Assembly: GCA_965247265.1 (NCBI GenBank)
Contig: OZ252002.1
Coordinates: 1,860,001-1,924,000 of the forward strand
DNA length: 64,000 nt
Reading direction: 5' to 3'
Origin: G965247265 sp965247265
GTDB taxonomy: Bacteria > Pseudomonadota > Gammaproteobacteria > UBA4575
Shown: positions 20,397-31,111 of the stretch, in pieces
Numbering within the stretch: position 1 is the stretch's first letter
Layout: every line of letters begins with the position of its first letter
The notes under the pieces: model-generated
The model's database searches: none
What the model was told of the DNA's origin: nothing
What the model saw: the letters and a program-made list of their open reading frames with translations, nothing else
Program-made: the position numbers and the translations under genes

Positions 20397-20416
20397 TTTA
20401 AATAAACTTGAAAATC

Positions 20417-21166
20417 TTAAATTCTAAGTTGCCCCGAGTGAACTAACTTAACTGAATCTTCACTTATCTTGTTTCCTATCAATTGGACAGTTTGAAGGAC
20501 TTGGTCTGGAGTTTGACTGTTCCGCGAAAGCATCAAGTTTGCAAGATACACTCCCTTAGTGTTTATTGTTATAACGCCATTCAGGTCAAGCTCACCATTA
20601 GTATTATCCAAATTAATTTTAAGGCCATCAGTGGTTTCTTCAAATGTGCTGGTCACATCACCTAGATTAAGTGGAATAATACCAAGAATGCTGGTATCAA
20701 ATAGTTGTAAAACTCCATCTGCGTGCTTTGGAATGCCATTTTCGATATCAAGATTTATAAAATTAGCTTCAAATTGGCCACTAATTGTTAATCCGTATTG
20801 CTCGAAATAGGGCAAAAGCAGTGATAAGTCGCCAATTAAATCTAGATCCTTAGTGTGAACTGCGCTACCGGAGTACGTTGCTTGAAATTGGCCTTGTAAA
20901 TTATTTGAATTAATCGACACATCTGCTTTTACTTTCCCAGTTAGCAGGCTAAATGGGCTTGCGTTCCATTTGGTGTTTTGAATTCCAATTTTGTCAATTA
21001 CGATTGTCCTTAGATTACCTTTCCATAATGTTCCACTGATTCCAGCAGTTGAAGTATTTGCAGGCAAGAAGATTTGAATAATTGAAGCTGGTGCAAAATA
21101 CGCAAATGCACCAATGAGAATAACTAATCCAAAAACAATACTTTTAACAATTTTCATATACTTCAA
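20417..21166 (-). CDS. gspN: Type II secretion system protein N
   Basis: 249 residues with one N-terminal membrane helix (residues 8-26) and a periplasmic beta-rich part. The AGISGTLWKGNL motif and the following repeating beta strands match the GspN family, which is related to AsmA-like proteins. It is the last gene of the gsp operon, 15 bases downstream of gspM. GspN is not needed in all type II systems; its exact role is unsettled. The gene is intact. Confidence 0.85.
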   Translation of the reverse strand: MKYMKIVKSIVFGLVILIGAFAYFAPASIIQIFLPANTSTAGISGTLWKGNLRTIVIDKIGIQNTKWNASPFSLLTGKVKADVSINSNNLQGQFQATYSGSAVHTKDLDLIGDLSLLLPYFEQYGLTISGQFEANFINLDIENGIPKHADGVLQLFDTSILGIIPLNLGDVTSTFEETTDGLKINLDNTNGELDLNGVITINTKGVYLANLMLSRNSQTPDQVLQTVQLIGNKISEDSVKLVHSGQLRI

Positions 21167-21181
21167 TACTCTTGTAAAAAG

Positions 21182-21667
21182 TTATCTACTTAAAGATACT
21201 TTTCCTGATACTTTTCCAATTTGATCAGATTTGTTTAAAGAGACATCTGCAACCTGTACATAATTTCTACGTTCTAACTCTCCTAGCAAGACAATTAAAT
21301 GGTCAAATGAAATATTTTCCACCCAGATAGAAACTTTATTGTCACCATCTGGATCTATTCGAGTAATAGAAAATCGCGTGCCCATTTGTTTTGCACTATT
21401 ATCAACAATTGCAAGCAATGAGCGGTTATCTGTGGCTTGGTTAAAAAGATTTGGATTAATTCTTTTTAGGTGATTGACTTCTTGTTTTTTTTGCGCCATC
21501 CATATCAAGGTTTCGCGTTTATTTTCTACTCGCGTCTCTTTGTTATTACGACTTGATGCAATAGGTGTCCAAAGGACAAAGTACAAGAGTGCAATCGCTA
21601 CAACAACGGCACCAATTAAGGACATTGTGCGGTCTCTTGGCTGCAACGTATCCCACCATTCTCTCAT
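21182..21667 (-). CDS. gspM: Type II secretion system inner-membrane protein M
   Basis: 161 residues: a short cytoplasmic start containing MREWWDTLQPRDR, one membrane helix (about residues 15-34), a coiled region and a ferredoxin-like periplasmic domain. GspM pairs with GspL in the inner-membrane platform that couples the ATPase to the pseudopilus. Its start overlaps the gspL stop by four bases. Intact, although its partner gspL is broken. Confidence 0.88.
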   Translation of the reverse strand: MREWWDTLQPRDRTMSLIGAVVVAIALLYFVLWTPIASSRNNKETRVENKRETLIWMAQKKQEVNHLKRINPNLFNQATDNRSLLAIVDNSAKQMGTRFSITRIDPDGDNKVSIWVENISFDHLIVLLGELERRNYVQVADVSLNKSDQIGKVSGKVSLSR

Positions 21668-22917
21668 TGCACACCTCCTTTGCTAATTACAAGCTTTGCC
21701 TCAACCACAGATCCTTGAGTATTTGCAGATTGTATATCTGCAAGGTAATTTTTACTTTTTAGCGCTTGCTTTATACGATCAAGTAATTGGATATCAGATA
21801 ATTTGACACTAACATTAAGTTTTCCTTCACGATAATTCATGTTATCAATGTCAACTTTACCTGCTTGCTGCATTGACTCACCACTCATAGCCAATAATTC
21901 CATAAACCCTGCTTGAGAACCAGAATTAGTGCTAGCGATAAAGTTTTTTAGTCGTGCTTCCATTTTAATTCGTGCACTGTCTGCAGAAACATTATGCATA
22001 TCCGGAAAGGTTTGTTTCATCAATTGTTCAATTTGTGCATTTAAATTACTTTCTTCTTTGCTCAATCGTGCGTGATCAATAAATACAGATACGATTGCTA
22101 AACCGATTCATACCGCAAACAGAATAGCTGCCATTTTCCAAGGGGCAAATTGTCGATGTTTTTTATTTTTCTTATAATAACTAGCCTGCAATAAGTTAAT
22201 GCATTCGTTTTCATCTAAACCGTCTGCAAATAATCCGGGTGGGCAATCATCTAATTCATTTGTATTGATTGGAAAATTAAACTTTTTAATTCCACTTTGT
22301 TGGTTATCACAGCGATATACATTAAGTTCTGTTGGCGTTACTTCAGCTTGTCGTAGTGATGATGTAAGGATTTGTTGTAAATTATGTAAATCAATTGTAA
22401 AACCTTGATATTGAGTTGTACGTACTAGGGCGCGCTCATCATCAATCAATATTGTCCAAGAGTCTTCTCTAAAGGGGAGTCCAAATACGTCTGCTGTCAA
22501 AATATCAGGATAGATCCCTGCATTCGATAGTTTTTTTAAGATTAGGTCTAGAGAATCTTTTTCAATTACGGCAACAGGGTAATCATTTTCACCATAGCGT
22601 TGACCCAGTGCAAAATGAAGATTTTCTACATCATCTGCAACTTCATTTTCTAATGCATAGGGGATAGCTTTTTGTAAATGTTTTGCCTTACGTGCACGAG
22701 TATTAACACTTGTGAGTAGCATTGACTGCAGTGGTAGTAATACAACTACATGTGCATTTTGTGTAATGGATGCAACTTGTTCTAATCGAGCTTCAGTGCC
22801 GCGTGTAATTGGGACGCCATCGTAATCAAGCTTAATCCACTTTACAAAATGCGTATCGTCATCTTCTAGCTAATTTAATAGATCTGTCTGTACGTATATA
22901 TATACGGATTCTTCCAT
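21664..22917 (-). pseudogene. gspL: Type II secretion system protein L, two in-frame stops
   Basis: One continuous frame of 418 codons from the ATG at 22917, normal length for GspL: a cytoplasmic actin-like domain that binds the GspE ATPase, one membrane helix and a periplasmic ferredoxin-like domain. It is interrupted twice: TAG at 22870-22872 (codon 16, followed by LEDDDTHFVKWIKLD) and TGA at 22108-22110, inside the membrane helix (FAV then IGLAIVSVFI). TAG could derive from CAG (Gln) and TGA from TGG (Trp), single transitions. As written, the helix-to-periplasm part could be made only by reinitiation. Without GspL the platform should not assemble. Confidence 0.88.
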
Positions 22918-22934
22918 TATTTCGAATGTCCTCG

Positions 22935-23873
22935 TTAAATCTTTTGACTGCGTTTCACTACCTGCAGTGCATTTCCACCACTGCGATGAATAGTGCTTGT
23001 TAGTTTAACCTTACTATTACCAATGACTGCCTTAGTGGTTAAATTAAAGTAATCACTGGTTACGCTTAGATTTAAAACATCAATGGTAATGCCTTGTAAA
23101 AGTGGATGTCTTAGAAAATCGATAGGCTGCTCATATGGATCATCTTCGCGGTCCTTCACCAAATCATTGGCCAATTCTAGTGCAATTTTCGGGCTTAGAC
23201 TTGCTAAAACTTCGGCTGATGCGGTATTAAGATTCAATGCCACATTGGCAGGTAACGTTGTGACATGAGGAAGCAAAATATTATAAGTATCCTGATCAAA
23301 CCCTTTCACAAGGCGTAATTCTGAAATATCTGCCATGAGCTGATCGGCCGGTAAGTAAGCAAATTCCAATCCTATATAAATGTCTCGCTCTGCACCATCT
23401 GGACCCGCTGGGTTCACATCCTCGTCAATCCAATCAATAATGGCATCCACCAAACCTGGGTTTAATTCAAGCAAGCTTAATAAACGTGATACGCGCTGTT
23501 TCATCGTTTCATCTACTTTTTTGTCTTTAATCAAACTGTTTAAATTAATTTTCCCCTGTGCATCTTCAATTTTTCCAATGATATATCCGCCCGGTAGTTC
23601 AAAAGGGGGAAGTTCAATGGCCCAATCTTCATCTAGACCATCGTAGCTACTGTTTTCCAGATCACGAGCAAGAATGGCTTGCGTCCATTGTTCAGCACCT
23701 TTTGCATAGGCCCATGCTTGGCTACTGTTAATCATATTTTCAGTTCGCCGCATATCTAATTGATAATTGGCGGCAATTGTCGTAGCCGCTGTTGCAGCAA
23801 TGGCTAAAACAAGTATAGCTGTGATGGCTGCAACACCTTTATGTCTTTTAAAATTAAAAGTTTTTTGTTTCAT
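22935..23873 (-). CDS. gspK: Type II secretion system minor pseudopilin K
   Basis: 312 residues. Prepilin-type N-terminus KGVAAITAILVLAIA without the Glu at mature position 5, which is characteristic of GspK, the tip subunit. A large globular domain follows, with the INLNSLI and DWIDEDVNPAGPDGAE segments typical of the family's helix-hairpin and calcium-binding region. Its start overlaps the gspJ stop by four bases. GspI, GspJ and GspK form the tip complex of the pseudopilus. Confidence 0.92.
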   Translation of the reverse strand: MKQKTFNFKRHKGVAAITAILVLAIAATAATTIAANYQLDMRRTENMINSSQAWAYAKGAEQWTQAILARDLENSSYDGLDEDWAIELPPFELPGGYIIGKIEDAQGKINLNSLIKDKKVDETMKQRVSRLLSLLELNPGLVDAIIDWIDEDVNPAGPDGAERDIYIGLEFAYLPADQLMADISELRLVKGFDQDTYNILLPHVTTLPANVALNLNTASAEVLASLSPKIALELANDLVKDREDDPYEQPIDFLRHPLLQGITIDVLNLSVTSDYFNLTTKAVIGNSKVKLTSTIHRSGGNALQVVKRSQKI

Positions 23874-24484
23874 ATTGGTGCTGCAAAAACTCTTTTAATT
23901 TCGTCCCAGGGTTCCACTTTAATAGTGACTTCTAAAGCCTTGGGGATATTTACCTGATTTAGGTTACTATTTAAAGGCGGCCACGTCGTATGCCACTGGT
24001 TACTTTGATCAAGATAGCGCATGTTCCACGATTCAACGTTATTTAAAAGTTCTGTTTCAAAATATTCTTCTGCAATGGTGCCATCTAATTGTGCCCAGGT
24101 GTATCGAGTAAGTGTGTTTTCTGAAGCCTCATAGCTAATTCTTTGTAGCCGGCTACGAACAAGATTTGCAGGATTTCTCCAACCAGAATGCGTAAAGCTT
24201 ATTGCTTTATCCTCATCACCCACCAAAGCATGTTGTAAGTCACCATACTGATTTCGTACAGATCGATTTATAATTTGTCCCATATCGCGCTCAATATATC
24301 GAAACGTCATCTGTAGATTCTTTAATCGAATCGCTGATTCTTGAAGGTGTTCTTGGCTATCTAAAACACGATTTAAACCTCCGTATGCCAGTACACTAAC
24401 AACGGCAAAAATGGCAATTACAACTACCATTTCAATCAAAGTAAAACCTAAATAATTATTTGTAGTGTGAGCGCGTATAATCAT
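23870..24484 (-). CDS. gspJ: Type II secretion system minor pseudopilin J
   Basis: 204 residues. The prepilin peptidase site and helix read YLGFTLIEMVVVIAIFAVV, with Glu at mature position 5. The downstream RLKNLQMTFRYIERDMGQIINR is typical of GspJ. Tip subunit with GspI and GspK. Intact, with a four-base overlap with gspK and a five-base gap to gspI. Confidence 0.92.
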   Translation of the reverse strand: MIIRAHTTNNYLGFTLIEMVVVIAIFAVVSVLAYGGLNRVLDSQEHLQESAIRLKNLQMTFRYIERDMGQIINRSVRNQYGDLQHALVGDEDKAISFTHSGWRNPANLVRSRLQRISYEASENTLTRYTWAQLDGTIAEEYFETELLNNVESWNMRYLDQSNQWHTTWPPLNSNLNQVNIPKALEVTIKVEPWDEIKRVFAAPI

Positions 24485-24489
24485 AAAAT

Positions 24490-24873
24490 TTAGTTAGGCA
24501 CATGCAGTAAACTAGTTAAGGCTGCATAGCTTTGTGCGTCTTTGTCTTTATCCATCCGCACTGATATTTCTACGCGTTTAGTATCAGGATCTTCAGTACC
24601 GTCAATTTTTCTTGTCCAATACCACGTTAAACCTGCTAATTTTTCACTACCATCCGTAAATCCTATTTTTGGTTTAGCAGCGGTAAGTTCAATCTCAGCC
24701 ATTTGGTTTTGTGCGACCCAATAGGCAAATGTTTTGTCTCGCAAATAAGCAGAATTAACAGTCGTAGAGGCTACGGTTTTGATTACAGCGGCCATCCCAA
24801 GTGCAATGATGGTTAACGCGACCATTACTTCTAAAAGTGTAAATCCTAAATAATGTTTTTGAGGAATTCGCAT
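24490..24873 (-). CDS. gspI: Type II secretion system minor pseudopilin I
   Basis: 127 residues, the usual GspI length. Prepilin signal YLGFTLLEVMVALTIIALG with Glu at mature position 5, then AYWVAQNQMAEIEL, which matches the conserved NQ-containing region of GspI. Nucleates the tip complex. Four bases separate it from gspH. Confidence 0.92.
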   Translation of the reverse strand: MRIPQKHYLGFTLLEVMVALTIIALGMAAVIKTVASTTVNSAYLRDKTFAYWVAQNQMAEIELTAAKPKIGFTDGSEKLAGLTWYWTRKIDGTEDPDTKRVEISVRMDKDKDAQSYAALTSLLHVPN

Positions 24874-24877
24874 GATT

Positions 24878-25384
24878 TTAATTTACTGCTGCAAATTCTA
24901 ATGCACCATTTTCTGCAATTTTTAAACGATAGGTATGATCGATCTTGTCTGTGATATTCACATAAAAAGGTGTAATTGAACCATCAGAAAGAATATAAAC
25001 CTGCGGCTTTACATCATCATCTTGCGCATAGGTAACTTTTATTCCTTCTAAAAACAATTTGAACTCCAACCCTTCGGGCAAAGTGCGCTCACGCAAAAGG
25101 TTGTCATCAGTGACGGGTATCCAGCTAGTTTCTTCTTGATTTTCTGAGTCTAAGTGATAAAACGAATAGCTCGTACGTGTAAATACAACACCAAACTCCT
25201 CAGAGTTGAATATTGCCTGCTCTTTAGCTAAATCTAATAATGCAGCCAGTTGTTGAGACTTTTGCTCGAGTCTTTTTCCTTGATTGTCACCAAGGGTAAT
25301 AGTTGCCGCGGCTACAATCATTCCAATAATGAAAATTACAACCAGCAACTCTATTAACGTAAATCCTCGAGATATATAGAACAT
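24878..25384 (-). CDS. gspH: Type II secretion system minor pseudopilin H
   Basis: 168 residues. Short prepilin leader then GFTLIELLVVIFIIGMIV, with a beta-rich C-terminal domain. The position between gspG and gspI supports the GspH assignment, as the sequence after the helix is poorly conserved in this subunit. Intact. Confidence 0.9.
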   Translation of the reverse strand: MFYISRGFTLIELLVVIFIIGMIVAAATITLGDNQGKRLEQKSQQLAALLDLAKEQAIFNSEEFGVVFTRTSYSFYHLDSENQEETSWIPVTDDNLLRERTLPEGLEFKLFLEGIKVTYAQDDDVKPQVYILSDGSITPFYVNITDKIDHTYRLKIAENGALEFAAVN

Positions 25385-25386
25385 AT

Positions 25387-25830
25387 TTAATTCAGGTCAG
25401 CAATTGACATATCCTTACTCATTTCTTCACCACCTACTTTTCCGTCAGCTCCAAATGAAAATAAATCGAAAGCAGTTCCTGATGATCCTGGAATCGCATA
25501 TTGATATTCATTACCCCAAGGGTCTTTCGGAAGACTGCGAAGGTAACCACCTTGTTTCCAGTTTTTAGGCTCAGGCGCACCTAGTGGTTGTGTCACGAGG
25601 GCTTGTAATCCTTGTTCTGTAGAGGGGTAGTTGAAGTTATCTAATTTATATAAATTTAACGATGCTTCAATTGCTCGAATGTCATTTGCAACTCTCACAA
25701 TTTTGGCATCATCGGTGCGTTGCATCACTCTTGGTGCAACCATGGCGGCTAGCAATCTAATAATTACGACTACAACAACAATCTCAATTAAGGTAAAGCC
25801 GTGAGTGCGGCTACGTGCATATCTAGACAT
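25387..25830 (-). CDS. gspG: Type II secretion system major pseudopilin G (unusual Arg in the membrane helix)
   Basis: 147 residues, main subunit of the pseudopilus. Leader ends before GFTLIEIVVVVVIIRLLAA. The C-terminal domain has the family's YPSTEQGLQALV, PKDPWGNEYQY and DLFSFGADGKVGGEE (calcium site). The oddity is Arg at residue 25, mature position 14, where the family has Gly in a hydrophobic run (ILGLLAA); the codon AGA could derive from GGA. A charge in this helix should disturb membrane insertion or assembly. A 233-base gap separates it from gspF, so gspG to gspN may have its own promoter. Confidence 0.93.
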   Translation of the reverse strand: MSRYARSRTHGFTLIEIVVVVVIIRLLAAMVAPRVMQRTDDAKIVRVANDIRAIEASLNLYKLDNFNYPSTEQGLQALVTQPLGAPEPKNWKQGGYLRSLPKDPWGNEYQYAIPGSSGTAFDLFSFGADGKVGGEEMSKDMSIADLN

Positions 25831-26063
25831 TTATTTCTCTCTTAGTTATTAACTCGCTGATTATTAATGATAAATACTTTAAAATTGTAACAAGAACTTG
25901 ATTGCCACATGTCCTTCGATAGTCTTTATTGGTTAGGTTAGGCAGATGATTGGCAAAATTAGTTTACTGTATATTTAACTATAAATTATAAATAGTATAA
26001 TTAAATACAGTAAGTTATATAACAATATTAAAGTAGGCTAGCTCACTTAAACAGTAGCCGTTT

Positions 26064-27281
26064 TTACTGTCCAACCATTTGGTTTAAATTAAAGATTGGC
26101 ATCAATATGGCCATTACAATGGCAAGTACAAATACACCCATAAACACAATAATCATAGGTTCGAGCAGCTTCAATGTGGTGTTAATAATCATATTCAATT
26201 CACGCTCTTGCTGAGAGGCGGCACGGTCTAACATATCTTCTAAATTTCCACTTTGTTCGCCACTTGCAATTAGGTGCAATGTCATAGGTGGAAAATGGCC
26301 TGAGCGTTCCAATGACGTGTGAATATTTGCGCCTTCACTAACACTTACAGCAGCTTCCTGAACAGCTTGACGCATGGGCCGGTTGATGATTACTTCAGTA
26401 GCAATACGTAGTGAATCGAGTACAGGTACGCCAGAAGCTGTCATGATACTTAAGGTTCGTGCAAAGCGTGCTGTATTGAGTCCACGTGTGAGCTTTCCAA
26501 TAATAGGAAGGCCTAAATAAAATTTTTGAACTTTTGCTCGAAATAGTTCACTTTTCATCGAGCGTTGAAACAGAACTATCGCAATTATTATAGCGATCAA
26601 AATAAAAATTCCATAGGAAATTAGAAAGTCACTTGTTGCAATCAAAATGGTAGTGGGTAATGGGAGCTCTTGACCCATATCTGTAAACACGTTTACAACT
26701 TTTGGTACAACAATCGTGACGAGTAAAACTACGACTGCAAGCGCAATTATTAGAAGTACGATTGGATAGAATAACGCACCAATTACACTTTGTTGTGTTT
26801 CTTGCCGAGATTCCGTGTAATCGGCTAGGCGTTTCAGAACGGCATCAAGGTGGCCTGATTTTTCTCCAGCTGAAACTGTAGCGCGGTACATCTCTGGAAA
26901 TGCAGATGGGAATTCGTTCAATGCTTTTTCAAGCGAGAATCCTTCTGTAACACGTGATCGCACGCCCATGATAATGCTCGACACACGAGGTTTTTCCGTG
27001 TGTTTAGCAACAATACGTAAGGATTCTTCGAGGGGAGTGCCCGAATTAACGAGCGTTGCAAGTTGGCGAGTAAATAATGCCAGATCAGTTGAACTAAACC
27101 CTCGTTTAAATAGTCTGCTTACAGATACTTTAGCTTGTCGTTCTTTTACTTGCGCAATTGCAAGTGGATCAAATCCTTTGGAACGTAGCTGTTGTCTAGC
27201 AGAACGCGGACTATCGCCTTCAATGACATCGTTTTTTTCACGGCCGTGACTGTCTAATGCGGTATATTCAAATGCAGGCAT
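26064..27281 (-). CDS. gspF: Type II secretion system inner-membrane platform protein F
   Basis: 405 residues, polytopic membrane protein at the core of the assembly platform, with two related cytoplasmic domains and three main hydrophobic segments. Visible: MPAFEYTALDSHGREKNDVIEGDSP (within the first 26 residues), SEFPEMYRATVSAGEKSGHL-like first repeat and LHLIASGEQSGNLEDML second repeat. Intact. Confidence 0.95.
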   Translation of the reverse strand: MPAFEYTALDSHGREKNDVIEGDSPRSARQQLRSKGFDPLAIAQVKERQAKVSVSRLFKRGFSSTDLALFTRQLATLVNSGTPLEESLRIVAKHTEKPRVSSIIMGVRSRVTEGFSLEKALNEFPSAFPEMYRATVSAGEKSGHLDAVLKRLADYTESRQETQQSVIGALFYPIVLLIIALAVVVLLVTIVVPKVVNVFTDMGQELPLPTTILIATSDFLISYGIFILIAIIIAIVLFQRSMKSELFRAKVQKFYLGLPIIGKLTRGLNTARFARTLSIMTASGVPVLDSLRIATEVIINRPMRQAVQEAAVSVSEGANIHTSLERSGHFPPMTLHLIASGEQSGNLEDMLDRAASQQERELNMIINTTLKLLEPMIIVFMGVFVLAIVMAILMPIFNLNQMVGQ

Positions 27282-27304
27282 GAGAGGATATGGATGTTAG
27301 TCAC

Positions 27305-28836
27305 TTAAATGACAATATCTTCTTTCGTTACGCGCATCACTTCTTCTAGCGTAGTGTCTCCTTCAAGCACTAAGCGCACTCCGTCTTGACGAATGCTATG
27401 TGTATGCAGATGTGCATATTTTTCTAGCTCTTGTTCTGCGCCCACATCATGAATCATTGTGCGCATGTTCTCATCGATGGATACCAATTCATAAATTCCT
27501 GATCTACCTGAATAGCCAGTACTGTTACAGGCATTGCATGAGCCTGGTGAATAAATAATGGGCGCATCATTCATTGCTACACCTGCTTGCGCCATTCTTA
27601 GTTGCTCATATTCCACTGAACTTGCGGTATGTGAAATTTTGCACTCATCGCACAACACCCGCACTAATCTTTGCGCCAATACCGCGACGAGGACTGAAGC
27701 TAATAAGAAGGGTTCAACCCCCATGTCACGCATACGAGTGATAGCACCGACTGCTGTATTCGTATGCAAGGTAGAGAACACCATATGCCCGTTAAACTTG
27801 CTTGCACTGCAATTTGCGCTGTTTCAAAATCACGAATCTCACCAACCATCACAACATCAGGGTCTTGGCGCAAAATAGCACGCAGACCTCGTGCAAAGGT
27901 CATGTCTACCTTTTGATTTACTTGAGTTTGCCCAATGCCATCTATGAAATATTCAATAGGATCTTCAACTGTCAGTATATTGCGTTTTTTATCATTAATT
28001 TCACTTAATGCTGCATATAGCGTTGTGGTTTTTCCTGATCCTGTTGGGCCGGTTACCAACACGATACCATGTTGTTTTTCTATCGATAATTTAATCTTTT
28101 TGTGAATTTCAGACTGCATGCCGAGGTGACTTAAATCTAAACGCCCTGCTTGTTTATCTAGCAAGCGCAACACCACACGCTCTCCATGCCCAGAGGGTAG
28201 GGTCGATACACGTACATCTACGGGTCGTCCGGCAATGCGCAATGATATTCGACCATCTTGCGGTAAGCGTTTCTCAGCAATATCAAGTTGTGCCATAACC
28301 TTTATTCGCGAAACAACTAATGCACCAAGATTCCTTGGTGGTTGCAAAACTTCACGCAATACACCATCAACACGCATGCGAACTGATAATCGAGATTCAA
28401 ATGATTCAATGTGAATATCAGATGCATTCTCTTTAACGGCCTGTGTTAACAAAGCATTAATTAAACGAATAATTGGAGCATCATCGTCTGCGTCCATTAA
28501 ATCTTGGGGTTCAGGTAGTGCTTCGGCAAGGCTTTCTAAATCAAGGTCATCTTCGAAACTTTCCATCATGGCGAGTGCGCCTGATGCGCTTTCGTCGTAA
28601 AGCTGCGTGAGCAATTCATCAAACTCTTCGTCTGATAAGGTGCGGATGTTTAATGGCTTGCCAACAAAACGTCTGGCTTCTGCTAAGGATGGGGGTTTAA
28701 CATCTGGACGCTGAAATATCATTACACGCCCATTGATTTCATTTCCAATTAGAATGCCATGCCGTTTGGCAAAACTAAATGGCGGCCTACGGACTTCGCG
28801 AGGTGCAAATGATGGTTGTGCTTTCTCGGCTTCCAT
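27305..28836 (-). pseudogene. gspE: Type II secretion system ATPase E, frameshifted
   Basis: Cytoplasmic ATPase that drives pseudopilus assembly, about 510 residues when repaired. N-terminal part with LNIRTLSDEEFDELL, Walker A GPTGSGKTT, ASP-box EDPIEYFIDG, Walker B DPDVVMVGEIRD, then after the break the His-box MVFSTLHTNTAVGA and the tetracysteine zinc domain (LCDEC and CNACN). One base is missing in the G run read on the minus strand (CCC at 27788-27790 on the plus strand); restoring it gives SLTGHMVFSTLHT. The break falls just before the His-box. The ATG at 28836 is preferred to the TTG at 28842. Confidence 0.9.
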
Positions 28837-28850
28837 GGTCAATTGAATTT

Positions 28851-30960
28851 TTACTCAACAATAATTACATCAGAATCAGAAGGTATAGAAACGTTTTCAA
28901 CTTCAACTTCTTCTAATTCAACATTTTGACCATCTTCAACAGGCATGGTTTCAACTACAGGTGTTAGTTCTAAAAGTTGATCAACCGATACAGTTGGGCT
29001 TACCGAACCGCCGCCAGGTATTTGTGTAACGAGTTCATCAAGATCGGGGAATAATGTTGCACCTTCTTTAATTAGGCCGCGATCATCAAGTTTTGCATCT
29101 AATTGTCTGGCTTGGAGATACTTATACTTAGAATTGGTTGCTAAGCTGCCTAGAGCTTCATCACGAATAATAATTGGATGAATAAACACCATTAAGTTTT
29201 GTTTATCTTTTGTTGTGGTTGTAATTTTGAACAAGTGCCCTAACAGCGGTATGTCGCCTAATAATGGAACCTTTTGTACTACGTCACGATATGTATCTTC
29301 AATTAATCCACCTAACACAATTGTTTGCTGGTCTCTTACAAGCACACTTGTTTTTATTGCGCGTTTATTTGTAATCAGATCGGTTGCAACAGTTGAACTC
29401 GACAGGGTAGAGGCTTCTTGTTCAATATCTAGCTGGACACTATCTCCTTCATTAATTTGGGGCGTAATGCGCAACGTTATCCCTACATCTTGACGCTCAA
29501 TGGTTTGAAACGGATTAACAGAGGTATCCGTACCAGATCCTGTGTTGGTGAATGAGCCTGTTACAAACGGAACATTTTGAGCAACCACAATTTCAGCCTC
29601 TTCGTTATCAAGTGTCAAAATAGAAGGTGTTGATAAAATATTGGTCGCCGCATCTACTTCTAAGGCGCGTAATATCGCTGCCCAACGATCTTTACCACTT
29701 CTCTTTGCAGCGCCAGCAAAAAAACCATTGCCAATCCCTGTAATCGTATCGACAACTTCATCTGCAAAAAGACTGGGCAAAGTAAGATTGCTGTCCAGAA
29801 ATCCAACAGCGGGAGTACCACTTCCTGATCTGTCTGTGGGCACATATGCAAATTGGAAACCTAGGTCTTTGGCAAGGCCTGTGCTGACTTCTGCAATGAT
29901 TGCATCGACCAAGACTTGTGCACGGCGAATATCAAGTTGTTTGATGATACGGCGCAGACTTTCGAATTTTGCAGGGGATGCGGTAATAATTAATGCATTG
30001 GTAGTTTCATCGGCTTGAATATCGACATCTGAATTTTGAGCAAATGTTGTGACAGTTCCACCTTGTTGCTGTTCGCCTTGGGCTTCAAATTGAGTAATGC
30101 CCAGTAATATGGGTGCAAGCTCGGCTGCTTTGGCATACTTTAAGTAGACAACTTGCGAGTTGCCGCCGCCTTCAAGTGGGGTGTCTAAATGTGCAATTAA
30201 CCCGCGAATTCTTAAACGTGCTGCGTTATCTCCTGACAACAAAATACTGTTGGAACGTTCATCTGCTGCAAGCGTAGCTTGACCCGGCACTTGTCCACCT
30301 TGTGCGTCTTTACGGTTAAGTGAATTGATAATTTGTACCACTTCATTTGCGGACGCGTGTTGAAGTGGCACGACTTCAATTTCTTGGCTATAGGGCCGGT
30401 CGATACGACCAATAATTGTAATTAAGCGATGTATATTTGCAGCACGGTCTGAGATCACGAGCACATTACTACTAGGGTAGGCTGCGAGATGCCCTTGTTG
30501 AGGAACAAGGGGGCGTAGAATAGGTACCATCTGAGCAAGCAGGTACATTCTTTATAGAAATAACGCGTGTGACGAGCTCATCACCGGTGCCTTGCTAATC
30601 ACCACTCGCTGTTGCAACAGGTCCTTGCTTAGCATTTACATCTGGTAGGATTTTTACAATTTCACCTACTTGTACTGCTGCATAGCCATGAACTTGTAAA
30701 ACGGAGAGAAATACTTGATACACCTCTTCACGGTCCATGGGTCGTGCAGATATCACAGTGGCCTTAGCTTTTACGCGAGGATCTACTACAAAGTTTCTAT
30801 CTGTAGCCGCCGCAACCGTTTCTATAAATGATCGTATATCGGCATCTTTGAGATTCAGCGTCACACCTGTTTCAGCAAGCGATGTACTGAAAATTACAAA
30901 ACATGCAGTAGCAATGCATATTAATTTACAAATCTTAGATTTTAAAAACATATATTTCAT
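28851..30960 (-). pseudogene. gspD: Type II secretion system secretin D, one stop and one frameshift
   Basis: Outer-membrane channel, about 700 residues when repaired. Signal peptide then N0 domain (VTLNLKDADIRSFIETVA), N1 to N3 domains (IKNVPA, VVPLQHASANEVVQIINSL, VVYLKYAKAAELAPIL) and the secretin domain with VPLLGDIPLLGHLFK. Lesions: TAG at 30595-30597 (followed in frame by QGTGDELVTRVI) and one extra base near 30537-30538 that breaks VPAAQMVPILRPL. Both lie within 60 bases, in the linker before N1. The 3' half is intact for 565 codons. Confidence 0.9.
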
Positions 30961-31111
30961 ATAGTTATGGCATTTTATTAAGATAAAATGGTATGAATAA
31001 TGTATTGCCGTGCGATATACCCTTACTTAAAGTAAGCAAAGTATTTATACATGATATTTCCTTATAAGACATAACGTTAAATCTCTGTGATCAGTATTCC
31101 TAGACTAACGG

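Noticed and set aside
22108..22110. TGA in gspL as selenocysteine or recoded Trp
   Set aside because: TGA ends other genes in the window normally, no SECIS-like context was seen, and a TAG occurs in the same gene.
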